Below, in pieces: positions 1 through 5,822 of a stretch of 6,086 bases of DNA (position 1 is its first letter; each line of letters opens with the position of its first letter). The stretch covers positions 1-6,086 of the forward strand of contig CAJLRT010000074.1 of NCBI GenBank assembly GCA_905209135.1. Direction: 5' to 3'. Made by a program: the position numbers and the translations under genes. Under the pieces are notes generated by a model, which made no database searches, had not been told where the DNA came from, and saw only the letters and a list, made by a program, of their open reading frames with translations. This DNA is from an uncultured Eubacteriales bacterium. GTDB lineage: Bacteria > Bacillota > Clostridia > Oscillospirales > UMGS1783.

Positions 1-2
1 TG

Positions 3-149
3 CGCTCCTATTTCCTGGATAAACACAATTACAAGCACCTGTTCTGCGCGGACGGGATCCATCCCAACGTGGACGGGCACGAGCTCATCCGCGTCGCGTT
101 CGGCGAATTTATGCGCAGAAACGACGGCCTGCTCGCCTGCGGCGGCTGA
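3..149 (+). CDS. SGNH/GDSL-type hydrolase, C-terminal fragment (5' end outside window)
   Basis: An open frame enters from the left edge and ends at TGA 147-149, giving the last 48 residues of a protein. The segment DGIHPNVDGHELI (residues 17-29 of the fragment) is the C-terminal catalytic block of SGNH/GDSL esterases and lipases: the D-x-x-H pair supplies the aspartate and histidine of the Ser-Asp-His triad, and the G-H-x-L-I helix follows it. The nucleophile serine and the Gly and Asn blocks would lie upstream and cannot be seen. Family members hydrolyse esters, including acyl or acetyl groups on lipids and polysaccharides; the substrate cannot be told from this piece. The tail (MRRNDGLLACGG) is not conserved family sequence that I recognise. 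No clear terminator follows, and the gap to trpS is 129 bp. Confidence 0.75.
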   Translation, partial: RSYFLDKHNYKHLFCADGIHPNVDGHELIRVAFGEFMRRNDGLLACGG

Positions 150-161
150 AAACGCCGGCGC
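139..161 (+). other. GC-rich hairpin spanning the SGNH hydrolase stop codon
   Basis: Bases 139-146 can pair with 154-161 (GCG/CGC, one G-G mismatch, then CGGC/GCCG) around a TGAAAAC loop that contains the stop codon. There is no T-tract after it, so it is not a canonical intrinsic terminator. It may be a weak 3' structure or just GC-rich chance. Confidence 0.25.
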
Positions 162-222
162 GTACGAGCCTTGCCGGCAGTCCGCCGGAAAAAACGAATA
201 ACCTGCGCCGTATGCGGGGCCG

Positions 223-251
223 TGGAACGCGGCGGCGCGCACAAATATACA
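223..251 (+). promoter_or_regulatory. Weak candidate sigma-A promoter for trpS
   Basis: TATACA (246-251) matches 4 of 6 bases of a -10 element, and TGGAAC (223-228) lies 17 bp upstream with only 3 of 6 matches to a -35. A start near 258 would leave a leader of about 20 nt ahead of the TTG codon. This is the best pair in the 129-bp gap, but it is poor, and readthrough from upstream is equally possible. Confidence 0.22.
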
Positions 252-264
252 TCAATCATTTGGT

Positions 265-272
265 AGGGGGAG
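265..272 (+). promoter_or_regulatory. Strong ribosome binding site fixing the TTG start of trpS
   Basis: AGGGGGAG ends 6 nt before TTG at 279-281. No ATG or GTG with a comparable site lies nearby, and the family's N-terminal motif begins only a few codons after the TTG, so this site decides the start. Confidence 0.75.
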
Positions 273-278
273 ACAATT

Positions 279-1268
279 TTGTCTGACAAGCAGATCATAT
301 TTTCGGGTATCCAGCCCAGCGGCCTCATCACGCTCGGGAACTATCTGGGCGCGCTGAAAAACTGGCGCGAGCTGCAGGAGGAGTACGACTGCTTTTTCTC
401 TGTGGTGGACATGCACGCCATCACGGTGCGGCAGACGCCGGCCGAACTGCGCCGCCGCTCCCGTGAAACCATGGCGCTGCTCATCGCCTGCGGGCTCGAC
501 CCGGAGAAAAACGTCATGTTCCTGCAGAGCCAGGTTCCGGCGCATGCGGAACTCACCTGGGTGCTCTCCTGCTACACCATGTTCGGCGAGCTTTCGCGCA
601 TGACCCAGTTCAAGGACAAGTCCGCCCGCTATGCGGAGAATATCAACGCCGGCCTGTTTACATATCCCGTGCTCATGGCGGCGGATATCCTGCTCTACCA
701 GGCCAATTTGGTTCCCGTCGGCGAGGACCAGAAACAGCACCTGGAGCTGACGCGGGACGTGGCGCAGCGCTTCAACGGCGTGTACGGGGACGTGTTCACC
801 GTTCCCGAGCCCTATATCCCCAAAGTCGGCGCGCGGATTATGAGCCTGCAGGAGCCGGAGAAAAAGATGAGCAAGAGCGACAGCAACCCCAACGGCTTTA
901 TCGCCGTGCTCGACAGCCCGGACGATATCCTGCGCAAGTTCAAGCGCGCCGTAACGGACAGCGGCAGCGAAGTCCGGCGCGGCCCGGACAAGGCCGGCGT
1001 GAACAACCTCATCTCCATCTACGGCGCGGTGACGGGCCGTACGGCGGAGCAGACCGAGTCTGAGTTCGCCGGCAAAGGCTACGGCGATTTCAAGCTGGCC
1101 GTCGCCGAGGCGGTCATTGAGCATCTGCGCCCCATCCGTGAAAAATACGAAGCGCTCATGGCGGACAAGGCGTATCTCGACGAAGTGTTCGAGAGCGGCG
1201 CCGCCCGCGCCGCGCAGGCTTCGCGCAAAACGCTCGCAAAGGTCTACCGCAAGGTCGGCTTCCGCTGA
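279..1268 (+). CDS. trpS: Tryptophanyl-tRNA synthetase (TrpRS)
   Basis: This cytoplasmic class Ic aminoacyl-tRNA synthetase charges tRNA-Trp with tryptophan using ATP. The 329-residue length is normal for bacterial TrpRS. Visible motifs are SGIQPSGLITLGNYLGAL at residues 9-26, which contains the class I HIGH-equivalent TLGN; the GEDQ active-site segment at 148-151; and KKMSKSD at 195-201, the KMSKS loop that binds ATP. The C-terminal half is helical and carries the anticodon-binding region, ending in the usual KVGF-type tail. The start is TTG at 279, chosen because AGGGGGAG precedes it at 6 nt and the conserved N-terminus starts right after it. It appears to be a single-gene unit, with the SGNH gene 129 bp upstream and a terminator 157 bp downstream. 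I see no intact T-box leader, although trpS of Firmicutes often has one. No oddities are visible in the protein. Confidence 0.97.
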   Translation: MSDKQIIFSGIQPSGLITLGNYLGALKNWRELQEEYDCFFSVVDMHAITVRQTPAELRRRSRETMALLIACGLDPEKNVMFLQSQVPAHAELTWVLSCYTMFGELSRMTQFKDKSARYAENINAGLFTYPVLMAADILLYQANLVPVGEDQKQHLELTRDVAQRFNGVYGDVFTVPEPYIPKVGARIMSLQEPEKKMSKSDSNPNGFIAVLDSPDDILRKFKRAVTDSGSEVRRGPDKAGVNNLISIYGAVTGRTAEQTESEFAGKGYGDFKLAVAEAVIEHLRPIREKYEALMADKAYLDEVFESGAARAAQASRKTLAKVYRKVGFR

Positions 1269-1312
1269 ACGCGCTCGCGGCCGGCGCCGCCCAAAGCAAC
1301 GTTTTTGCGCCT

Positions 1313-1344
1313 GCCGGCAAACGCCGGCGGCCTTGAAACCGCCG
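1313..1344 (+). repeat. Two mutually exclusive GC hairpins in the trpS 3' region
   Basis: GCCGGC (1313-1318) pairs with GCCGGC (1323-1328) around an AAAC loop. CGGCGG (1325-1330) can instead pair with CCGCCG (1339-1344) around CCTTGAAA. The two share bases 1325-1328 and so cannot form together. No T-tract follows either. The function is unknown and may be incidental in GC-rich DNA. Confidence 0.35.
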
Positions 1345-1424
1345 CGGATAACCGTTCAGGCGGCCCGTAAAAGCACCCGTGCATTTTTGCAGATTCTGAA
1401 AACCGCGCGCAGGATAGCGCGTAC

Positions 1425-1460
1425 AGGAGGGACGGCATTTTGCCGTCCCTCCTCTGTTTT
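1425..1460 (+). terminator. Intrinsic terminator of trpS
   Basis: A perfect 13-bp stem, AGGAGGGACGGCA (1425-1437) with its complement (1441-1453), closes a TTT loop and is followed by CTGTTTT (1454-1460). A small GC hairpin (1406-1410 with 1417-1421) sits just upstream. No T-tract lies on the opposite side, so it works for the + strand only. It ends the trpS transcript about 190 nt after the stop codon. Confidence 0.9.
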
Positions 1461-1597
1461 GCAATCCCGGCCCGCACCTGCGCCCGCGCCGTAAAATTCG
1501 CGCATAAACCGGCGATGCCCCGCCGCCTCTGTAAATCATCATTTTTTTGCCGGCGCAGGCTGTCTGCGCGCGGCCGGCGCATCCCGGCGGTTAAGCG

Positions 1598-1628
1598 CGT
1601 ATAATTCAGTGCGCAAAATGGAATACTA
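1598..1628 (+). promoter_or_regulatory. Candidate forespore sigma-G promoter of ypeB (with an overlapping sigma-A-like TATAAT)
   Basis: AATACTA (1622-1628) matches 6 of 7 bases of the Bacillus sigma-G -10 consensus CATACTA. CGTATA (1598-1603) matches 4 of 6 of the -35 consensus TGAATA, with an 18-bp spacer, which is within the sigma-G range. The same region holds a perfect TATAAT (1600-1605), but no -35-like hexamer lies 15-19 bp upstream of it. Expression of sleB-ypeB under sigma-G is known in Bacillus subtilis; its use here is inferred. The start would be near 1635, directly before the leader hairpins. Confidence 0.45.
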
Positions 1629-1638
1629 AGGCAAAACG

Positions 1639-1680
1639 GCCTGCGCATATGTATCAGAGCGCAGGCGGAGCGCCCGCTCC
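1639..1680 (+). promoter_or_regulatory. Two tandem hairpins in the ypeB leader
   Basis: GCCTGCGC (1639-1646) pairs perfectly with GCGCAGGC (1659-1666) around a 12-nt A/T-richer loop. Immediately after it, GGAGC (1667-1671) pairs with GCTCC (1676-1680) around GCCC. The second stem ends 6 nt before the Shine-Dalgarno AAAGGAG (1687-1693). Neither is followed by a T-tract, so they are not terminators; an RNA-stabilising or translation-controlling role is possible. Confidence 0.5.
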
Positions 1681-1700
1681 AATTTGAAAGGAGTTTCCCA

Positions 1701-3047
1701 ATGTATCTTCACAAGCGGACCTTTATACGCATCATATCCTTTTTCTCCGTCGCCGTCATTGCCCTCGCAGTGTTCGGCGTGTATAACTACAACCAGCAAA
1801 ACCGCATCAAAAACAGCCTGATGAGCGACTATGCGCGCAGCTTTACCGACCTGTCCGCGCACCTGTACAACATCGAAACCGCGTTCGACAAGGGCCGGTA
1901 CGCCGGCACGCCCTACCAGGCCGTGCGGCTCGCAAGCGAGGTCTGGCGCGAGACGGGCGCGGCCAAGAGCGCCCTGGAACAGATGCCCGTCTACGACCTG
2001 AACCTGCAGGATGTCTCCGCATATCTCGCCAAGGCGGGCGACTACGCCTATTACCTTTCGGCAAAACTCCTGCGCGAAGAGGAGCTGACGGACGAGGAGG
2101 TGGAGAATATGAACGCGCTGGCCGACACAGCCTCCAGCCTCGCGGCCTATATCGGCGGCCTGCAGTCGGAGATCAACGACGGAAACGCGAGCCTGCAGCA
2201 GGTTCTCGCCGTCATCGACGAGCACGCCGGCGACCAGCCGGCCGACGAGGGACAGGGCGGCGACCTCACCGTGAGCAAGGAGCAGGTGAGCGGCTATCCG
2301 GAGCTGATATACGACGGCCCGTTCTCCGACCATATTGAGAAAATGGAGCCTGTGTTTTTGCAGGACAAGCAGCTTGTCGGCGCCGAGGCGGCGAAAAAGA
2401 ATATTGTAAACTGGCTCGGCGTGCGCGCAGGCGAAGTGGAGCTTGCCTATGAGACGGCCTCCAAAATTCCCGCCTATGTGTTCAATGTCGGCGACCGCAG
2501 CGTCTCCGTAACCAAAAACGGCGGCTATCTGCTGCAGATAACCAGCTCCGCGCTGTCTAACGATGTGCGTATCAGCAACGAAGACGCCGTCCAGTACGCC
2601 CGCGACTTTCTGCAAAAACTCGGGATTGAGGGCATGGAGGAGAGCTACTATATGCTCGCCAACGGCGAGCTGACCGTCAACTTCGCCTACACGCAGGACG
2701 GAGTGACCATGTACCCCGACCTGATCAAGGTGTCGGTCTCCATGCGCGACGGCGCGGTGTGCGGCTATGAGGCGTTCGGGTATATGATGGCGCACCGGGA
2801 GGACCGCGATACCCGAACGGCGATCTCCATGGAAGAGGCGGAGAAATCCGTCAGCAAGCGCCTGACAGTCACCGGCCGCGGCGTCGCCGTCATCCCGACC
2901 GACGGCAAGAACGAAGTTCTGTGCTATGAGTTTGTAACCGAAACGCCGGACGGCAGGCATATCCTGGTATATGTCAACGCCAATACGGGCGTGGAGGAGA
3001 TGCTGCAAATCCTCATCGAAACGGAGCAGGGCACGCTCACAGCCTGA
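1701..3047 (+). CDS. ypeB: Germination protein YpeB
   Basis: YpeB works in the dormant spore. In Bacillus it is needed to assemble and stabilise the cortex-lytic enzyme SleB at the inner spore membrane, so that cortex peptidoglycan can be broken down at germination. The 448-residue length fits the family (about 450). Residues 8-28 form an uncleaved N-terminal membrane anchor after a basic MYLHKR start. Residues 32-172 are a helical, charged region. YPELIYDGPFSDHI at 199-212 is the family signature. Three PepSY-like repeats follow, at roughly 225-285, 293-362 and 374-440. ATG 1701 has AAAGGAG at a 7-nt spacing. The gene is a single-gene unit between its own promoter region and a strong terminator. 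Its usual partner sleB is not adjacent: trpS and trmB flank it. No enzyme motif is present. The family call rests on the signature and layout seen here; the partner and expression timing are inferred from Bacillus. Confidence 0.93.
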   Translation: MYLHKRTFIRIISFFSVAVIALAVFGVYNYNQQNRIKNSLMSDYARSFTDLSAHLYNIETAFDKGRYAGTPYQAVRLASEVWRETGAAKSALEQMPVYDLNLQDVSAYLAKAGDYAYYLSAKLLREEELTDEEVENMNALADTASSLAAYIGGLQSEINDGNASLQQVLAVIDEHAGDQPADEGQGGDLTVSKEQVSGYPELIYDGPFSDHIEKMEPVFLQDKQLVGAEAAKKNIVNWLGVRAGEVELAYETASKIPAYVFNVGDRSVSVTKNGGYLLQITSSALSNDVRISNEDAVQYARDFLQKLGIEGMEESYYMLANGELTVNFAYTQDGVTMYPDLIKVSVSMRDGAVCGYEAFGYMMAHREDRDTRTAISMEEAEKSVSKRLTVTGRGVAVIPTDGKNEVLCYEFVTETPDGRHILVYVNANTGVEEMLQILIETEQGTLTA

Positions 3048-3070
3048 CCCTGCGCCCAAACCGGACCAGC

Positions 3071-3103
3071 CGGGGCGCGGACTTATCCGCGCCCCGTTTT
3101 TTT
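3071..3103 (+). terminator. Strong intrinsic terminator of ypeB
   Basis: A perfect 11-bp stem (CGGGGCGCGGA 3071-3081 with 3086-3096) closes a CTTA loop and is followed at once by seven T (3097-3103). It lies 24 nt after the ypeB stop codon. Confidence 0.96.
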
Positions 3104-3107
3104 GTGC

Positions 3108-3136
3108 TTTACACTTTTTTTCATTTGGGATATACT
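3108..3136 (+). promoter_or_regulatory. Sigma-A promoter of trmB
   Basis: TTTACA (3108-3113) and TATACT (3131-3136) each match 5 of 6 consensus bases, and the spacer is the ideal 17 bp. Transcription would start near 3143, leaving a leader of about 27 nt. The -35 begins only 4 nt after the T-tract of the ypeB terminator. Confidence 0.82.
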
Positions 3137-3154
3137 ATTATAAAAAAGAAAGAT

Positions 3155-3160
3155 GGGGGA
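3155..3160 (+). promoter_or_regulatory. Ribosome binding site placing the trmB start at ATG 3170
   Basis: GGGGGA lies 9 nt before ATG 3170 but only 3 nt before the in-frame GTG 3164. The GTG at 3104 lies before the promoter -10 and cannot be the start of this transcript. Confidence 0.7.
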
Positions 3161-3169
3161 CAAGTGCGT

Positions 3170-3808
3170 ATGCGGGTACGCAGAATGAAAAACCTGGAGC
3201 CGCGCCGTGAGCGGGTAGCCCGTTACCTTATAGAGCCGCCGGAGTCGGGCGCGCTGGATTTCTCGCGTGTGTTCGGGAACGGAAACGCGGTACATATGGA
3301 ACTTGGAAGCGGCAAGGGCGGCTTTCTGTGCGCGCTCTCGCAGCAGAACCCGGACGTCAACTTCATCGGCGTGGAACGTGTGCCGGAGGTGCTTGTCATG
3401 GCCATGGAAAAGGCGCAGGCGGCGGGCAGGGAAAACCTCCGGTACATGAACTGCGATGTGCGCGCGCTTGCGGAAGCGGTCGCGCCGGGCAGCGTCGGCC
3501 GCATCTATCTGAATTTCTCGGACCCCTGGCCCAAGGACCGGCACGCCAAGCGCCGGCTGACCGCCGCGCCGTTTCTGGATCTCTACGCGCGCATTCTGGC
3601 GCCGGGCGGGCAGCTCCATATGAAAACCGACAACCGGAACCTGTTTGAATACAGCTTGTGCGAACTGGAAAAGCGCGGCGCGGTTGTCACCGACGTTTGC
3701 TACGACCTGCACGCGTCCGCCTGCCCCGGCAACGTCATGACCGAGTACGAGCGGAAATTTGTCGAAAGAGGTCAGCCGATCCACCGCCTTGTGGCAGCGT
3801 TCGGCTGA
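3170..3808 (+). CDS. trmB: tRNA (guanine-N7-)-methyltransferase TrmB
   Basis: TrmB transfers a methyl group from S-adenosylmethionine to N7 of guanine 46 in the variable loop of tRNAs, in the cytoplasm. From ATG 3170 the protein has 212 residues, normal for bacterial TrmB. MRVRRMKNLEPR at the N-terminus matches the usual basic start. ELGSGKGGF at 44-52 is the SAM-binding glycine loop, and GVER at 67-70 the following acidic strand end. LNFSDPWPKDRHAKRRL at 114-130 is the family's diagnostic catalytic and tRNA-binding block. KTDN at 152-155 and TEYERKF at 191-197 are the conserved C-terminal motifs. The gene has its own sigma-A promoter and is separated from the response regulator by 158 bp with no clear terminator, so some readthrough into the two-component genes is possible. 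Nothing in the protein is unusual. Confidence 0.96.
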   Translation: MRVRRMKNLEPRRERVARYLIEPPESGALDFSRVFGNGNAVHMELGSGKGGFLCALSQQNPDVNFIGVERVPEVLVMAMEKAQAAGRENLRYMNCDVRALAEAVAPGSVGRIYLNFSDPWPKDRHAKRRLTAAPFLDLYARILAPGGQLHMKTDNRNLFEYSLCELEKRGAVVTDVCYDLHASACPGNVMTEYERKFVERGQPIHRLVAAFG

Positions 3809-3873
3809 CATGCCGCCGCCGCGCAGCATTTGGTGGGGCCGGTTCCCAGAAACGGCGCAAATAAGCCGCGGGC

Positions 3874-3906
3874 ATTGATAAAACTTTGATATTTCAAGCG
3901 CATACT
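3874..3906 (+). promoter_or_regulatory. Candidate response-regulator operator and promoter (copy A), upstream of the response regulator gene
   Basis: TTGATA occurs at 3875-3880 and again at 3886-3891, an 11-bp period (about one helical turn), typical of OmpR/PhoB-class operators. CATACT (3901-3906) is a -10-like hexamer 20 bp after the first TTGATA; TATACA (3906-3911) is an alternative. There is no good -35 at 17 bp, as expected for an activator-dependent promoter. A closely similar module with identical spacing is present at 5818-5850. Binding by the adjacent regulator is inferred. Confidence 0.5.
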
Positions 3907-3966
3907 ATACACAATTCGGGGGAAAAACTCCATTGTAGGCATTGAGAACGGATTTGGTGGATAGGT

Positions 3967-4641
3967 ATGCGTAAGAAACTCCTGGTAGTGGACGATGAAT
4001 TTGATATCGTGAACATGCTGCGCGATTATTTTGAGATGAGCGGCTACGACGTGCTGACCGCCCTTTCGGGCGCGGAGGCGCTGGAGAAGCTGCGCCTGCA
4101 GCCGGATATGATCCTGCTGGACATCAACATGCCGGATATGGACGGGCTGGAAGTCTGCAAGCGGATCCGGAACCATGTGAGCTGTCCCATACTCTTTCTG
4201 ACTGCGCGCGTGGACGATACGGATAAAATTACCGGTTTCCGGGTCGGCGGGGACGACTATGTCGTAAAGCCCTTCAGCCTGGACGAACTGGGCGCGCGCG
4301 TAGAGGCTCACCTGCGCCGGGACGACCGGCAGGCCTCCCGCAGCCGGATGCGCTTTGAGGACGATCTGGTCATCGACTATTCCGAGCGCGCGGTATACTA
4401 CAAGCAGCAGCAGATCCCGCTTGCAAAAAAGGAGTTTGACATCATCGAGTTTTTGTCGCTCAACAGCGGGCAGGTGTTTGACAAGGAACGCATTTACGAG
4501 CGGCTGTGGAGCTGGGACAGCGAGGGCGACAGCGCCGTTGTCGCGGAGCATATCCGCAGAATCCGCGCCAAGCTCTCGGGCGCCGGCAGCCGGACGCACA
4601 TTGAAACAGTGTGGGGTGTGGGCTACAAGTGGGTAAAATAA
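3967..4641 (+). CDS. OmpR/PhoB-family response regulator
   Basis: This is a cytoplasmic transcription factor switched by phosphorylation from the kinase encoded next to it. The 224-residue length is typical. The receiver domain spans residues 3-118. D9, D10 and E11 form the metal-binding acidic cluster (VVDDE), D52 in LLDINMPDMDG is the phospho-acceptor, T79 (LTA) and K101 (VKPF) complete the active site, and GGDDYVVKPF at 94-103 is the standard pre-linker block. The winged-helix DNA-binding domain covers about 130-222, with the recognition-helix region EGDSAVVAEHIRRIRAKL at 186-203 and the closing wing VWGVGYKW. ATG 3967 has GGTGG at a 6-nt spacing, a moderate site. The 3' end overlaps the start of the kinase gene by 13 nt, so the pair is an operon. 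A possible operator for autoregulation lies at 3874-3906. The signal and regulon cannot be named from the sequence. Confidence 0.95.
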   Translation: MRKKLLVVDDEFDIVNMLRDYFEMSGYDVLTALSGAEALEKLRLQPDMILLDINMPDMDGLEVCKRIRNHVSCPILFLTARVDDTDKITGFRVGGDDYVVKPFSLDELGARVEAHLRRDDRQASRSRMRFEDDLVIDYSERAVYYKQQQIPLAKKEFDIIEFLSLNSGQVFDKERIYERLWSWDSEGDSAVVAEHIRRIRAKLSGAGSRTHIETVWGVGYKWVK

Positions 4642-5822
4642 AGAGGTTTTTCCGCAACATGTCTCTCAAGCAGTCGTTTGTGCTGTACACGCTCGTCTTT
4701 ATTCTGATCGCAACGCTGATCAGCCTGCTCCTGCTGGACCTGTACGACGTGCTGCAGCAAAACCTCTACATGAACTATTTCGACCCGGACGACCCCTACC
4801 AGCTCGATATATACAACAATTACGGGGTCGTCTATTCCCCCTACCAGAACCTCTCCTCCGCCGACCAGTTCTGGAACGGCCTGCTGGGCACGCTGCGGAT
4901 TATCACCCTGCCGCTCGTGTTTCTCGGCTGTTCCGTGCTGGCCAGCCTGCTGTTTTACCGCAACAAGCTGCAGCGTCCGGTTTCGCTGCTGCACAAGGGC
5001 GCGGAGAAGATCGCCGCGAACGACCTGAATTTCACCATAGACTACGACAGCCAGGACGAATTGGGCAGGCTGTGCCGTTCCTACAACGATATGCGGGCCT
5101 CTCTCGAACAGAACAACCGCAAAATGTGGCGGTTTGTCGAGGAGCGCCGCCGTCTCAACGCCTCTTTTTCCCACGACCTGCGCACCCCGCTGACCGTACT
5201 GCGCGGCTATACCGACATGCTTCGCAAGTACATCCCCGCGGACCGCTATCCCAAGGAGAAGCTGATCAGCACGGTCAATACCATGTCGGACCACATCAAC
5301 CGGCTGGAAAACTATGTTTCCGCCATGAATACGCTGTACCGGCTGGAGGATATCACGGTCGAACCGCGTCCCGTAGAGGGGGAAAAGCTCGCTGAAACGC
5401 TCCGCTCCACGGCCGAAATCCTGTGCCGCGAAGCGAATATGCGCCTTCAGTTTCGCGCCTGTCTCGACGGCTTTCTGCAGGCGGACGCCGAGGTCGTCCT
5501 GCAGGTGTTTGAGAATATGATGTCCAACGCCGTCCGGTTTGCGAACGGGTCTATCGAGGTGGACTGTGCCCGCGACGCAAAAGAGCTCACGCTCGTCGTC
5601 ACGGACGACGGCAGGGGCTTTTTGCAGGAGGACCTGCGCCAGGCCGCCGCGCCGTATTACCGGGGCCGGCCGTCGGAGGAGGACACGCATTTCGGGCTGG
5701 GCCTGAATATCTGCAAGCTGCTTTGCGAGAAACACGGCGGCTATCTAAAAATCGCCAACAGCCGCACAAGCGGCGCGATGGTGACCGCCGTATTTGCGCT
5801 GGGCTGTCATAGTCATAATTGA
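4629..5822 (+). CDS. Membrane sensor histidine kinase (HAMP, HisKA, HATPase_c)
   Basis: This is the partner kinase of the response regulator. From GTG 4629 it has 397 residues. Basic MGKIKRFFRN is followed by a first membrane helix at about 16-37, an outside loop of only about 50 residues (38-88), a second helix at about 89-110 and a HAMP linker at about 111-163. The dimerisation domain holds FSHDLRTPLTVLRGY (180-194), with phospho-accepting H182 and the D-x-x-T motif linked to phosphatase activity. The ATPase domain has the N-box NMMSNAVRFA (296-305, N300), G1 DDGRGF (326-331) and G2 GLGLNICK (356-363). All catalytic residues are intact. The start is uncertain: GTG 4629 (GTGGG 6 nt upstream, 13-nt overlap with the regulator) keeps the basic IKRFFRN segment before the helix; ATG 4659 has AAGAGG but at 12 nt. 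The stop codon lies inside the candidate operator at 5818-5850. Confidence 0.95.
   Translation: MGKIKRFFRNMSLKQSFVLYTLVFILIATLISLLLLDLYDVLQQNLYMNYFDPDDPYQLDIYNNYGVVYSPYQNLSSADQFWNGLLGTLRIITLPLVFLGCSVLASLLFYRNKLQRPVSLLHKGAEKIAANDLNFTIDYDSQDELGRLCRSYNDMRASLEQNNRKMWRFVEERRRLNASFSHDLRTPLTVLRGYTDMLRKYIPADRYPKEKLISTVNTMSDHINRLENYVSAMNTLYRLEDITVEPRPVEGEKLAETLRSTAEILCREANMRLQFRACLDGFLQADAEVVLQVFENMMSNAVRFANGSIEVDCARDAKELTLVVTDDGRGFLQEDLRQAAAPYYRGRPSEEDTHFGLGLNICKLLCEKHGGYLKIANSRTSGAMVTAVFALGCHSHN

Larger units (their letters stand above)
1269..1700. other. 432-bp non-coding interval between trpS and ypeB
   Basis: No convincing gene is present: the open frames here lack ribosome binding sites and have arginine/proline/alanine-rich shadow composition. 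The first part (1269-1424) is GC-rich with several short palindromes. The trpS terminator is at 1425-1460. From 1461 to about 1597 the sequence is GC-rich with a T7 run (1542-1548) followed by a 6-bp hairpin (1553-1569), which is in the wrong order for a + strand terminator. From about 1598 the ypeB promoter and leader begin. Confidence 0.7.

Noticed and set aside
174..188. Hairpin CCGGC-AGTCC-GCCGG as a terminator of the SGNH gene
   Set aside because: The stem is only 5 bp and is followed by A residues, not T, on the + strand.
216..241. T-box-like stretch (TGGAACGCGG) upstream of trpS
   Set aside because: It resembles the T-box TGGNACCGCG but lacks one C. It also has no following terminator T-tract, and the gap of 129 bp is too short for a normal T-box leader with specifier loop.
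252..1124. Minus-strand open frame opposite trpS
   Set aside because: Antisense shadow of trpS. Its composition is typical of reverse-strand GC-rich frames and there is no recognisable domain.
1542..1569. T7 run plus 6-bp GC hairpin as a terminator
   Set aside because: The T-run precedes the hairpin on the + strand and becomes an A-run after it on the minus strand, so it cannot act as an intrinsic terminator on either strand.
1156..1648. Arg/Ala/Pro-rich open frames on both strands in the trpS-ypeB gap
   Set aside because: No Shine-Dalgarno sites, no domain character, and they cross the perfect terminator hairpin at 1425-1460.
1626..3059. Long minus-strand open frame (477 codons) opposite ypeB
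   Set aside because: It is the antisense shadow of a well-supported ypeB gene in GC-rich DNA. The translation is a His/Val/Leu/Gly-rich mix with no recognisable domain, and it runs through the ypeB terminator region.
3104..3169. GTG 3104 as an upstream start for trmB
   Set aside because: It lies at the edge of the ypeB terminator and before the trmB promoter -10, so it would not be in the trmB transcript; the extra 22 residues are not TrmB-like.
3901..3907. Perfect sigma-G -10 heptamer CATACTA upstream of the response regulator
   Set aside because: No sigma-G -35 at 17-18 bp: the nearest partner (TTGATA 3875-3880) is 20 bp away and is better explained as part of the repeat shared with 5818-5850.
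4623..5735. Minus-strand open frame (370 codons) opposite the histidine kinase
   Set aside because: Antisense shadow. The + strand frame carries all kinase motifs in order, while the reverse frame has none.
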